This document shows, piece by piece, positions 1-14,921 of a DNA stretch of 60,000 bases. Below the pieces are notes generated by a model. That model searched no databases. It saw nothing but the letters and a program-made list of their open reading frames with translations, and was not told where the DNA came from. The number at the start of each line of letters is the position of its first letter. Position 1 is the first letter of the stretch. The stretch is from Zygnema cylindricum (Eukaryota; Streptophyta; Zygnematophyceae; Zygnematales; Zygnemataceae). Where the stretch lies: positions 126,001 through 186,000 of the forward strand of contig JBBHKE010003045.1 in assembly GCA_037447655.1 (NCBI GenBank), written 5' to 3'. The translations under genes were made by a program, and so were the position numbers.

Positions 1-3827
<3,827 letters not shown>

Positions 3828-4899
3828 CTAAAAGAAAAAAGAGTTCGTGAAGATTTCATGTTTGTGATTGTCGAAGATGCCAAAAGCCTTTATTGACCAA
3901 AAATCCTCAAAAACGATCGTCCATTGATCAGTAAATGATTTCACAAAAACTAACTATTCTGCAATAATCTACTGAGATCTGTCAATGATCTGTAAGAAAA
4001 ATGGACATGTTCATATAAATCTTTTGTGAAACCTGTCCAATTTTGTAAAATTTCATTAAAATTGTTGCCAGAGGTTTCTGCTCAAAAACTTTTCAGGTTC
4101 ATTTTTTGGCAGTTATGTTTATAATGTTTTACGAACATTTTTCAGAGAAAAATTCTCTTTCTTTCTTCTCTTTCTATTCGCTGTTTGCGTAGAAAAAGCA
4201 TTGAGAAACTCATATTTGTGAAGAGGGATAAGTTGCCTATGCTGATGAATTTCATAATGTTTTACGAATATTATAAATTTCTGATGTTTTGTGAACATTT
4301 TATAATGTTCATAAAACATCATAAAATTCATGAGCAGAGCAACATATCCGTCTTCACAAAAATAAGTTTCTCAATGCTTTTTTTTTTCCAACACAATCCT
4401 GTTTTTGCTTTTCTTCTTTGTGGCTTTGATTTGATAAAGAGTGCATTTTTTTTTTTAAAACCACAAATTTAAATGCTGCCTAGAATTTGAACTAAGATCG
4501 GTATCTACATAAAAATGAAATTTTGTAAATGATATTATTAGCAATCTTCACAAAATTAGTGTGGATTTTATCAACAAGTGATGATTTGTCAAATAAAAAT
4601 AAAAAAAAAAAGTGTTGAGAATACTCTCAAAATATGTTCAAATGTCCCCGGAGGATACCAAGCATGACAATAAGTTAAAAGAGAGAGAATAAAACAAAGA
4701 GATTAAGCTAATCAAGACAGAAATTGAAACAGAGACAGAGACCATTGGAAAACCGATTACTGGAACTGAAACTGACGCTCCTTGTAGAAACTGTAGAAAC
4801 TGAAACAGAGAAACTAAACACTGGAACCAAAACTGTAACAGAATCCGTACCAGTTATTGCTATGTACATCTACAGTGAAATCCGAGTCTAAATGATGAA
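3828..4899. other. AT-rich non-coding stretch with a foldback
   Basis: No convincing exon seen. Long A/T runs and short direct repeats dominate, and a strong inverted repeat lies at 4193-4385 (separate entry). If the GT92 gene starts near 5.1 kb, this is mostly intron; otherwise it is upstream sequence. Confidence 0.5.
4193..4385. repeat. Imperfect inverted repeat (hairpin), arms about 85-105 bp
   Basis: The left arm, starting AAAAAGCATTGAGAAACT, pairs with the right arm ending AGTTTCTCAATGCTTTTTT. Pairing continues inward through TTTGTGAAGA/TCTTCACAAA, ATGAATTT/AAATTCAT and GATGTTTTGTGAACAT/ATGTTCATAAAACATC to a small loop near 4300. The left arm carries about 28 extra bases. It could be a foldback MITE or a transcribed hairpin; no target duplication was recognised. 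Confidence 0.8.
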
Positions 4900-5133
4900 C
4901 TACCTGTACCGTACGAATATGTACGGTTCAGGACCGTACGGCAGGAACCCTTGCTGACGTAAGCCTGCTTTGGAATGTGCGACAGCGTGCACTTCATGCT
5001 CCCATATACGCAGAGGCTCTCCTGTCACACGCAGTTCCTTCCACCAGAACTGAACAGGACTGGCATGGAAACAAGGCAGGCTTGCAAATACCACTAGCAA
5101 TAAGAGAGAGGGAGGGAGAGAGAGGGATAGCAT
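4900..5133 (-). other. Candidate N-terminal exon with signal-anchor-like start (weak)
   Basis: A minus-strand ATG at 5133 opens a frame starting MLSLSLPPSLLLLVVFASLP, a hydrophobic stretch like a signal peptide or signal anchor, followed by about 57 residues (SPVQFWWKEL and on) to a stop at 4900. A possible donor (ACAG|GTAGTT) lies at the 3' end. A type II membrane GT92 enzyme would need such a start and the strand fits, but I could not connect it to the downstream exons by phase or similarity. It may be chance. Confidence 0.25.
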
Positions 5134-6200
5134 CTGCGCTGATTGAAGAAGAAAGGAGAATTTTGAAGGAGAGTGACGAAAGGCAGTGAAGAGAGAGAGA
5201 TGAATCAGTGCAGAAAAAGAGTGTCTGAAGAGTGACACAAAGTTGCCAGATACTGTTTCGAACTTTTTGATAGTACGAAATGAAGGGCTTTTTTGCTGGA
5301 AAACAGACCAGCCGTACAATACAGCAGGGGAAACTGGAAAAGAGAGGCGTCTATGTAACGTGATCGTACAGTACTGCATAATTCCGTACATGAAATGGTA
5401 CAGTTAACGTGGTTTGCGACTTGTCACTTGCCGCCGTGATAGTGGCATCATTGATGAACTTTGGAGACCGAATGCTGAATTAGGGATTTAGGGTGTGTCC
5501 CCATGTGAAGCGATATAGCCGATATTTGTTTGTCTTGTACTGCAAATTCTACTTACGGGAAAGAAAATATCGACAGAGGTGAACCTTCTGTGCCAGAGGA
5601 AATGTTTTAAACACAGAGAATCCTGAGAAAAAACAAACATAATTGTACAATAGTTTTGTATTGTTCCTATAGGAGTACATAGCCGTACATGTGAATATAT
5701 AATTCCTATCTTTTTTAGACATTTTGACACGTGCTACAAATCATGTTGCCAGTTGTGACAAGCGCCGAAAGGGTTCGGCATTGAAAATTGAGCGCTATGA
5801 CGTCAATACAAAATGTCGGTGCAATCCCCACATGTTTGGCGCCAGCAAAACAACAAGTTACGAGAAGCACGAAAAAGTTGAAATATAAGAAACAGACAAA
5901 ACAGAAACAGAACGAAAAGAGCCCAATAAAACAAATACATCTGTTTTAAAAAAATACACTTGCCTGTTAATAGCTACACGCGCTTGTATCCTATTTGTTG
6001 TCAACTGTTCTAGTAGAAAGACTCGTTTTCCTTCTCCGCTTTACTTATCACATACGACGCCGAAACTGAAGACTACGCCTGTTTTCTACACTATTTTCCC
6101 TGAATACGAGGGAAAATGCGTAACTTCGATCTATGGTACAGTACGGCACTGTACTTTGATCTAGGGTTTGGCGGGACACATTTGTAACATGAGATCACAG
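5134..6200. other. Non-coding region with a Harbinger-like end
   Basis: No gene supported. The region is rich in the tetramer GTAC (CGTACG, CCGTAC). At about 5489, GGTGTGTCCCCATGTG resembles the end of the Harbinger-like element at 8177-8946; I found no matching second end. Confidence 0.45.
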
Positions 6201-6202
6201 TA

Positions 6203-6818
6203 CACCGCGAATCGTAATTAGAGTAATGAAAAAATTAGAGTAAAAAAACAAAAAAAAACAATTAGAGTAATGAACTCTACTTTATGTGATAGAACTTTTT
6301 CACATTCGAAGTTTACTCTAATTTATTTAAGTACTCTATATTGGGTTATGTCGGCAATAATTATTCGCAATGAAATTATGTACACTAAATTACGTGGCTG
6401 TACAAAATCTGTCAGTCCATATAGTTTTGACGTCATTATGACGCTAGTATTATTTGTCGCGCTGAATGTCAGTTAATGTTCACACTGACGACGATGCTGT
6501 CGACGGACGAAAGTTATGCGAACGGCTTTTTTTCGATGTGATTCATTTTTCGCTTAGTCCGATTTCACGTGCGAGCGCGATTGTATTAAATCATTATTTG
6601 TAATTTTTTACTGGAAAAAGTACAGTTTTGCACGGTCGAACGTCGTCAATGCTCCACACTATTTAAAAAGAACCTATATTACAATTCTGTTACGCTAATT
6701 AAACTTACCTAAATTAGAATAATGAAAAAATTAGAATCATTTACTCTATTTGATGTCATAGAGTCGAAATTTCGAGCGACCGAATTAGAGTAATTTACTC
6801 TAATTACGATTCGCGGTG
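6203..6818. mobile_element. Mariner-like MITE with CACCGCGAATCG ends
   Basis: Both ends are inverted: CACCGCGAATCGTAATTAG at 6203 and CTAATTACGATTCGCGGTG ending at 6818, with a TA dinucleotide outside each (6201-6202, 6819-6820). A TA target duplication plus CACCG termini suggests the Tc1/mariner group. 616 bp and no transposase, hence non-autonomous. Interior words such as GTCGACGGACGAA recur in the 47.2-48.3 kb copies. Confidence 0.8.
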
Positions 6819-6820
6819 TA

Positions 6821-8114
6821 CTGTACTCTGCAGTCCGTAGACACTACAGTACAGTACAGTAGACAGGGATCCTTGCCTCGGGAGGCCTTTACATCTCGAT
6901 TTTCGTACGTAGTACGGACGCCCTAGCAGACACACTGGACTAGCCGAATGCTCGGAGATTTATTTCTGGGTTCGTCCTATGTATGTTTAGGGTTTTTTTC
7001 TTTGGATCGTTTCTAATAAAAAAAATCCAACCCAATCATAAATGTTTTTTACACTTGCAGATTTCATTTTCGAGGACTGAGTTTTTTTAAAGGTCTTTAT
7101 AATTTTTTCGGGCACGTTTACGAATTTTTTCCTCCGTTTTATCAAAAAAAAAAAAATGCTGCAGCCAATCAAAAACGCCCTGAACTAATTTGTTGCGTAG
7201 ACGAGAGAGTCCGCCGAAAACGTGCAAAAAAAATTTAGCGCCTGCCTGGGTCCTGTAACGTGAGGTTCAAATGGTTCCACGTGGCAGTTTTGAAACCTAT
7301 TTTCAAAACTTTTGGCACAGGTGATTTCACACGTGCAATATTTTGTCGCCAAAAACGTTTTGGTCAGAATCTTTTCCAGTTGTCAGAGTGGGTAAAGAAA
7401 ATACGTGTCACATTTATGTATGTGTACTCTTGACCTCTGGAATAAAAGTTAAAGAACTGTAATATTGTTTATCATTCCGATTTTTTAAACATTTCCGTTG
7501 CCATAGCAGTTTCACGACCGGTGAAAAAATAATCCGCCTTTCTTTACACTACTTTGGGTGTTTCTGGTTGGCTATTTCGTTGTGTTCATTTTTTGAGGAT
7601 TCATATCGTAGCGGTTGCGAAGCCGATACCTGGTGATAACTGTAAATACAAGTTTATCCATAGTTCAAAAGTAGGTGACCGTACGCCCATACAATATGCC
7701 TATTGTATGCAAAACATACAATATGGCCTTAAGACCCATATTGTATTGACCGCAAAATGAAATAAAATAGTAACAGGGTTGAGTTGCACGTGGATCGATA
7801 GAGAACTAAACGTCATGTCTAAATTTGAAAAAAAAATCGGACAAAAAAATCTTTTTCTGTGAGTTTTGAGCAACTTTTTATTTAAACCCTCAAATTCGGA
7901 CGATCTGACGGTCGTTGTTGAAAGTAACGATATAAGAAGATCACATGAAAAGCCCATAGCACAACTTCTGATAGGATTATCGTCAGATTCGGACGATCGG
8001 ACGGTCGCTGATGAAAGTAGCGATCTAAGAAGATCACATGGAAAGCCCGTAACACAACTTACGCTAATGGCGGCCTACAAAAGGCCTACCAAAAAACGCC
8101 TACTTTGAATTATG
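6821..8114. other. Non-coding region with a 93-bp direct repeat
   Basis: No gene supported. Two imperfect copies of a unit containing GACGGTCG, GAAAGTA and AAGAAGATCACATG begin at 7894 and 7987, a spacing of 93 bp. Sequence up to 8114 replaces the first roughly 185 bp of the family-A 5' LTR, so some insertion or deletion broke that end; no clean target duplication was found. Confidence 0.5.
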
Positions 8115-9433
8115 GTTTGATTTTGCGTGTAGGTGTACTCGTGAAGCGACATGTATAAAGTCAACATTTGGAGTTATGGTATGTCCCCATGTGCATAAGT
8201 AAGGGTTTTTTTCTGTCGTTTTGCTGTAAAACTTAGCGTCGTACTGCCTAAGTTCCAATCGTACAAAGGAGTCGCAAATTTGTAGAGTACAATTTGCGTC
8301 ATCCTCGAACTTACGATGTACAAAAATTTGTCGTCTTGTGTTTTTCCACCAACTTTGACGACAAAAAATGTCATCTTCAACCTTATCTTTAAAACACATG
8401 TGCGATGTGTTTTAAAACTAGGGATTTTCTATGAACAAATAGGAACATATATTCGCACGTGTCGAAATATTCGAAAATTTTCATACGATTTCTAAGGACA
8501 AATAAAAGTACAGAATTTGCTATTTTTTGTCCGTTTGCATTCCAATACGACAAAGAAAAGTACACAATTTGTTTGGATTTGTCCGTTTTCGTCCTTCTAA
8601 TTTGCAGGGGTCTTCAAATTCAGATGCCATTTCACGTCGACCGGACAACAGTCGCAAAGGCAAAGCGCCTTGTCTTCAACCGTGAAACGACACAGGTTGG
8701 AATGCGCAACGTCTACAATGTCATGGTAAGACATGCGACGTCACAAGCAGTTCCAAAATATATCGTGCGACCACACATTGTAGACGTTAACAGCCGTCAC
8801 AGGTAGTGTTGACGTATACGATCGTCACATGCGTAAGTTACAATTTCGTCATTACAAACATAGGGACACTTGAAAACCGAGTCCAGCGGATCCGCGCTAA
8901 AATACAAAGTAAGTTCGCTAAGTTACAAGTACATGGGGACAAACCCTTAGACGTTTCGAAGGAAGAAAGCGTGTGCTACTTCCTTCGTGGAACTTTCATT
9001 GAAGAGTGCACAGTCAGCTAGGGACAGACTTCGTCGCTACGCTAAGTTCTGCTTGTCTTATCTTGTTGTCTCTTAGTGTAGAGTAGCCAGTATACATAGG
9101 CAACAGTGTACATGTGCATGTCTTATCTTGTTGTCTCTTAGTGTAGAGTAGCCAGTATACATAGGCAACAGTGTACATGTGCAGTGTATTAATTAATTAA
9201 CCAATTAATCATAGAGGGTTAGTCTTGGAGTAGAGATTATTTAAAGAGAAGAGTGAAGAGAGAGAAGAGAGAAGAGAGAAGAGAGAAGAGAGATGATGTA
9301 AAGAGGCTTCGGCCAAGAACACTTATCAATCTTTTTGGCTGAATATTTCTCTTGTCTTTTATGAGCTCCCGCTGTGTAATAATTTATGTTTTGTGAATTA
9401 TTTTGAGTGAAACTCTTTTGCTTAAGATCCTAC
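8115..9433 (+). repeat. 5' LTR of family-A copia, 5'-truncated and interrupted
   Basis: Matches the 3' LTR from 14455 onward but lacks its first roughly 185 bp. It is split by an insertion at 8177-8946 and carries a 65-bp tandem duplication (9054-9118 and 9119-9183) covering the TATACATAGGCAACAG region, which is single in the 3' LTR. It ends AAGATCCTAC just before the primer-binding site. Confidence 0.85.
8177..8946. mobile_element. PIF/Harbinger-like MITE in the copia 5' LTR
   Basis: A 770-bp block with inverted ends TGGTATGTCCCCATGT and ACATGGGGACAAACCC, flanked by TTA at 8174-8176 and 8947-8949. The uninterrupted site GGAGTTAGACG is present in the 3' LTR at about 14511. A 3-bp TTA duplication with G-rich ends is the Harbinger signature. 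No transposase frame was seen. Confidence 0.8.
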
Positions 9434-9436
9434 GAT

Positions 9437-9448
9437 TGGTATCAGAGC
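9437..9448 (+). other. Primer-binding site (initiator Met tRNA)
   Basis: TGGTATCAGAGC lies just after the 5' LTR, the standard plant copia minus-strand primer site complementary to the initiator methionine tRNA 3' end. The truncated copy has TGGTATCGGAGC with one change. Confidence 0.95.
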
Positions 9449-9476
9449 TAGTGCTTCGGAGATAGAGAGGGAGCGC

Positions 9477-10910
9477 ATGGGGAGGAAGAAGAATAGAAAT
9501 ACTCTTTCCCCTATGTCGACTTCGAAGAGAGCAAAAGAGTTCAGTTTTTCGGGTTCTCAATTTGAGGAGACTCGGAATACAGAGAGAAAATTTGAGGAGA
9601 TGTTTGATACACTTATGAGATATGTAGCTTCCCGTTTTCAAACTCAACCGAGTGAGAGCAAAGAAAACACTTCCTTTCCGGATGCTGATCCTTTTAGAGG
9701 AGGAGCTAATTAGAGTGGAATAAAAGAGAGGATTAGGAACGGAAAGTTGAAGATACAAGAAGAAGAGTCCGAGTTTGACGAAGGATTAGAAAACGAAGAA
9801 AATTATAATATGCCGGGGAAATCTGTGGCCTTTAATGGTTCCAATTATGCCGTTTGGAAGGAATTTATTTTAGGCCAACTTATTCTCAAGAAGCTTTGGA
9901 TGATTGTCAATGGAGAAGACAAAATGCCACTCGAGAGTAAGGCACGTGCTCAATGGAGGTTGAAGGATATTACGGCAACGACCGGTTTGATGAAGAATTG
10001 CACTTCTTCTGTGCTTGAACATTTCCTTGCTCACGGTATGGCCCATGAGTGTTGGCAAGCACTTGAGGAGCAATATGAGAAAGGCGTTGAGAACAAGGGT
10101 CAATATGTTTATACGGATTTTATGAATTTTAAAATCAAATCAAATGAAGTGATGGTTGATGCCGTGAAGCGCTTCAATATTATACTCGAGCAATTACTTA
10201 ACAATGGTCGAGTTATTTTGGATGCGGAAATTAAGTGTTTTTCTTAACGCTTTACCGGACAAGCTTTCGCATCTTAAAGCTATTTTACGAGCGAAGGCGG
10301 ATAACACTTTCGGATTCACCGTCAACTTTATCAAAATGTCGGAGGGAACTCCATCGGCTTCTTCAAGTGGAGGAGGAGGAGTTCTCAACTCGACTACTCC
10401 CGAAACCCCGGATCTAAACTATGCCGGTGGTAGAGGAGGTGGTAGGGGAGGCAGGAGGAGTTCTCAACTCGACTACTCCCGAAACCCCGGATCTAAACTA
10501 TGCCGGTGGTAGAGGAGGTGGTAGGGGAGGCGGCCCGAGAGGTGGTGGCGGACGATGTAACAAGAAGGAGCAAGGTCGTCCACCAAAGGTCCCTTCGGAT
10601 CTTTCCAATGTGACATGCTAACGGTGTAACCGGCTTGGACATTTGTCTTCCTCTTGTCCGGATAAGGATAAGCAATGTCATTTTGTGGTAAATCGGGGCA
10701 TACAAAACCTCAATGTTATGCAAAGAGTGGAGATTCCGGAGGTGGAAGAGGAGGTAGAGGAGGTGATAGAGGCGGCCAAGGTGGCGGTCGAGGAGGAGGC
10801 CGTGGTGGCGGTCGAGGTTATGGTAATGCAAATTACTTTGACTATGGTAATGAAACAGGTAATGTTTTTCCGGTTCTTAACCTTACACTTGATTCGCTGA
10901 GTAGTGATGG
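9477..10910 (+). pseudogene. copia gag, disrupted
   Basis: Starts at ATG 9477 (MGRKKNRNT), 28 bases after the primer-binding site. Encoded in order: an N-terminal leader, a UBN2-type gag domain (about 9810-10330, GKSVAFNGSNYAVWK onward), a Gly/Arg-rich linker, two CCHC zinc knuckles (about 10617-10730, RCNRLGHLSSSC and GKSGHTKPQC) and a second Gly/Arg-rich tail. Breaks: stop TAG at about 9711 where the sibling copy reads GAG; a small deletion near 10230; a 79-bp tandem duplication (units starting 10381 and 10460), which also shifts frame; and TAA in place of the Tyr codon of the first knuckle at about 10619. The protein packages element RNA in the relatives. Confidence 0.85.
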
Positions 10911-13900
10911 AATTTAGAGAAAGAGTGGATTATTGATACGGGGGCATCTCATCATGTTTGCACGGATGCTACCTTGTTTGATGACATGAGGGAACTTACG
11001 GTTCCAAAGTTTATTACTGTAGCAAGCGGCCATGTCATTTCGGTTGGTACGGTTGGCACGGTTTGGCTTGATCTTCTTTCATGATGTAATGATGGGAAGG
11101 AGAAATCAACTGAGTATCGTCTTCAAAATACTCTTTACATTCCGAACTGTTTGGTCAATTTGTTAAGTGTTCCACAAATCCAACGAATTGGTGGAAGCTT
11201 ACTTGCGAGAGGTGATCAATCTATTGAGATTTGGAATGAGAAGGGGAATGTAATTGGAGAAGGAGTTGTAACGGATGCGAATCATAGTCATCGCTTATGG
11301 AGGAGGCCGAAATCTAAAGTTCCCACCGAGAGAATTTCACACCAAATTTCGGAGTTGAAAGGTGATCTTACCTTATCGCATCATCGAATGTGTCACACAT
11401 CCGAGGTAAGTTTGAAGAAGATGATTCGTCATTCTTCGGTGAGGGGTTTGGACCTCGCATCCGGTGAGAAGGTGAACGGATGTGGAGGATGTAACAAAGG
11501 ACGTCAAATTCGAAAATCCCATCCGAATAAAGACATCAAGCATCGAGCTCAAAGTCCTTTGGAGGTTGTTCACATCCATATTTGTGGACATATTAAACCC
11601 AAGGCAATTGGAGGCAACAAGTATACTTTGGTGATTGTTGATGACTTCTCCTGGAAGTCATGGTTATATTTATTGAAAAAGAAATCGGATGCATTTGAAA
11701 AAAATAAAGAATGGCATGTAATGGCCGAAAGGCAAATTGATAAGAAGCTTAAGTCTATTCGTTTGGACAATGGAGGGGAGTTTGTTGTCTTTGAGGGGTA
11801 TTGTAAGGAGTGGGGGATAAGGCATCAATTCACGGCGCCTTATTCTCCGGAGTCAAATGGAGTGGCCGAGAGGAAGAATCGTACCTTACAAAAAATGGTC
11901 CGTGCGATGGTTCATAGCTCCGGACGAGAGATGTTTTTGTCGGGAGATGCGATTCTTACGGCAAATTAAATTTGTAACCGAAGACTCACTTCGGTTTTTG
12001 TAAGTAAAACACCGGAGGAGTTGTGGAGTGGTAGAAAGCCAACGGTTCATCATTTGAGGATTTGGGGTTGTCATGCTACGGTTTATGTGGAATCAATTAA
12101 GAGGAAGGGGAAATTTGCACCAAGGTGTTGGCCCGGAATTTTTGTTGGATATAGTGCGAAGGGCAATTTATACCGAGTATATGATCCGGCTCGTCACACC
12201 GTGGAGGAATCACGGAATGTGGATTTTCATGAGGATCTCAAATCCGCCATGAATTCCGTTGGGAAGTTTAAAGAAAATTTGGATTTTTATGAGGAGAGTG
12301 AGGTTGAGAGTTTTCCGTACATTGGGGAATCAGAATCTGATGAGGAACCGAATGTGAAAATTAAGAAAAAGATTTTGAAGAAATCGGTTGAAATTGAATT
12401 TGAAAAAAAGAGTAACGGATCTTTGGATTCTCGAGTGACTTTGAACATTCAAAAATCTCAAAGCTCTAAATCGAGTTCTAAATCGAGTGAGAAAGAAATT
12501 GTAATTGAATCCGAGGAAGAGAAAGAGGAAAAGGAGGAGGAGCAGGTTCTTAGGAGGAGCTCTTGGATTACAAAGGGGAAGAAACCGTAGAAACTCACTA
12601 ACGATCGAAAAGGGAAAAATGCATCAAATTCGCATTATTTTCTTTATGATGCTAAGGAGACGTAGTTTCTTTTCTAGCAATCACTTACGGAGAATATGAC
12701 CGGTGACCCTCAATCTTATGTCGAGGCTAGAAGGTCGGTTGACTGGGAGAGTAAGTGGAAACCGGCTTGAGAGAAAGAATTTAAGTCGGTGGTTGATAAT
12801 CAAACTTTTGAGGAAGTGAAATTACCGGAGGGGAAAAAGGCGATTGATGCAAAGTGGGTCTTCAAAACCAAAACCGGAGCTTCGGGTGAAATATTTAAGT
12901 AAAAGGCGAGACTTGTTTGTAAGGGGTTCCAACAACGCGAGGGAATCGATTTTAAGGAGACTTATGCTCCCGTGGTGAAGTTCGACTCACTACGGATTAT
13001 TATCGCACTTGCAGCGATGGGAAAGAAGCACGTCCATCAAATGGATGTGGAAACCGCGTTTTTAAATGATGAGTTGGATGAAGAGGTATATATGAAAGTA
13101 CCAGAAGGCGTGTCTCGTTTTTCAGGAAGGAAATGTATGGCGTTTGCAAAAGTCGTTCTATGGTTTGAAACAAGCGCCGCGCACTTGGTATTTGAGACTT
13201 CATAAAGTACTACTGAAGTTTGGATTTGTTCGGACTATGTTCGATTCTGGATTTTACGTGAAAGGTGAAGGAGTTGACCAAATCATCTTTTCTGTTTATG
13301 TGGATGATTTCTTGATGGCATGCGACAAGATGGAGCGCATTAATGAGTTGAAACGTTATCTTGGATTACATTTCAAAGTAACAGATCTTGGAGAGGTACG
13401 ATATATTTTGGGGATTGAAGTGATACGTGACAAGGAGGGGAACATTAAATTGAGTCAAGCTCAATATTGTGAGGAGATTTTAGAGAGATTCGGTATGACT
13501 GACGTGAAACGGCTTTCTACACTGTTGGATGCAATCCTACACATTCAAAAGTTTGAAGAGGAGAATTCTATAGACGTACTATATCGAGAGGTGGTTGGTT
13601 CACTTATGTACCTTAGCGTTGGTACTCTTCCAAATATTCCGGCCGCGGTTTCTATCGTCAGCCGTTATTGTCACGAGCCAAAGAAGGCACACTGGGAGGC
13701 CGTACGACGTATCTTTCGATACTTGGTTGGTACGATTGTTCTTGGACTTTTATTCACTTCTAACAAAAATTCTTTGGAGTGTGTTGGGTATTGTGATGCG
13801 GATTGGGGCGGCGATTTTGATTCAAGTAAGTCTACATCAGGGTACGCATTTATTTTTGGAGGAGCCGTGATCTCGTGGAGTTCTAGGCTACAACCTACGG

Positions 13901-14238
13901 TTGCTTTGAGTTCCACAGAATCTGAGTATATGGCCGCGTGTCATGCAACAAAGGCTTCGATTTGGATTAAGGAGATGTTACGTGAGTTAAGCATTCCTAT
14001 TGGTTGTATGACGATTTATTGTGACAGCATGAGTTTAATGGCTTTGGCGAAAAATCCAGTGTTTCACAAGAGGACGAAACCCATCAAGATCCAATGGCAT
14101 TTTGTAAGAGATTTGGTTACAGCAAACGAGATTGTATTTTCGTACTCACCAAAAAAAGAGGAAGCGGCTGATTTGTTGACGAAGGCTGCTACACATGATG
14201 TATTTGAGAGGGGGCGACCAAAACTTGGATTATTTTGA
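10911..14238 (+). pseudogene. copia pol (protease, integrase, reverse transcriptase, RNase H), disrupted
   Basis: The aspartic protease site WIIDTGASHHVC is at about 10928. The GAG-pre-integrase zinc motif follows at about 11380-11500 (HHRMCH, CGGC). Integrase shows DNGGEF and the NGVAERKNRT glutamate, but its first catalytic Asp (usual HTD.CG context) reads HIHICGH, so it is dead. Reverse transcriptase carries [10 protein letters not shown] and YVDD (13297-13308); RNase H has CDADW, SSTESEY and CDS. Breaks: a frameshift between protease and 11151, TAA at 11967, TAG at about 12588, TAA at about 12899 and a frameshift near 13140. The last 364-codon stretch (13144-14238) is intact and is the best preserved part. 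Confidence 0.95.
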
Positions 14239-14260
14239 AGAATTTGGCGATTCCGACAAT

Positions 14261-14270
14261 AAGAGGGGGA
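14261..14270 (+). other. Polypurine tract of family-A copia
   Basis: AAGAGGGGGA immediately before the 3' LTR (TATTGGGATATTG at 14272). This is the plus-strand primer site of reverse transcription. Confidence 0.9.
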
Positions 14271-14271
14271 T

Positions 14272-14921
14272 TATTGGGATATTGTCGTTTCGCGGTATTT
14301 CCGCGAAGCGTCATACCAACATTTAATTGTTGGCGTGAAGTGCCACGTCGTCATACGAAACGTACGATGTAAGTTTCGTGGTACTATTTTTTGAAGCGTC
14401 CGCGAACGAAACATACTATTTCGTTTCGCGTGACTTTTGTCTTTATGTACAGATGTTTGATTTTGCGTGTAGGTGTACTCGTGAAGCGACACGTATAAAG
14501 TCAACATTTGGAGTTAGACGTTTCGAAGGAAGAAAGCGTGTGCTACTTTTTTCGTGCAACTTTCATTGAAGAGTGCACAGTCAGCTAGGGACAGACTTCG
14601 TCGCTACGCTAAGTTATGCTTGTCTTATCTTGTTGTCTCTTAGTGTAGAGTAGCGAGTATATATAGGCAACAGTGTACATGTGCAGTGTATTAATTAATT
14701 AACCAATTAATCATAGAGGATTAATCTTGGAGTATGGATTATTTAAAGAGAAGAGTGAAGAGAGAGAAGAGAGAAGAGAGATGATGTAAAGAGGCTTCGG
14801 CCAAGAACACTTATAAATCTTTTGGCTGAATATTTCTCTTATCTTTTATGAGCTTCCGCTGTGTAATGATTTATGTTTTGTGAATTATTTTGAGTGAAAC
14901 TCTTTTGCTTAAGATCCTACA
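14272..14921 (+). repeat. 3' LTR of family-A copia
   Basis: 650 bp from TATTGGGATATTG to AAGATCCTACA. The sibling LTR begins TGTTGGGATATTG, so the first dinucleotide here is mutated (TA for TG). A TATATATAGG box at 14658-14667 is the likely core promoter. It keeps single copies of what is duplicated or interrupted in the 5' LTR, so those changes came after insertion. Confidence 0.9.
14658..14667 (+). promoter_or_regulatory. LTR TATA box
   Basis: TATATATAGG upstream of CAACAGTGTACATG in the 3' LTR. The equivalent in the 5' LTR is the weaker TATACATAGG, twice; family-B LTRs have TATATAGG at the homologous place (about 968). Confidence 0.6.

Larger units (their letters stand above)
8115..14921 (+). 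mobile_element. Ty1/copia retrotransposon, family A, nearly full length but defective
   Basis: Order on the plus strand: 5' LTR (8115-9433, 5' truncated), primer-binding site, gag, protease, integrase, reverse transcriptase-RNase H, polypurine tract, 3' LTR (14272-14921). Integrase before reverse transcriptase defines Ty1/copia (Pseudoviridae-type) order. Frames are broken by several stops and frameshifts and one integrase catalytic Asp is replaced, so it cannot move by itself. A truncated sibling lies inverted at 22368-24699. The 3' LTR abuts C/T-rich DNA at 14922. Confidence 0.95.
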
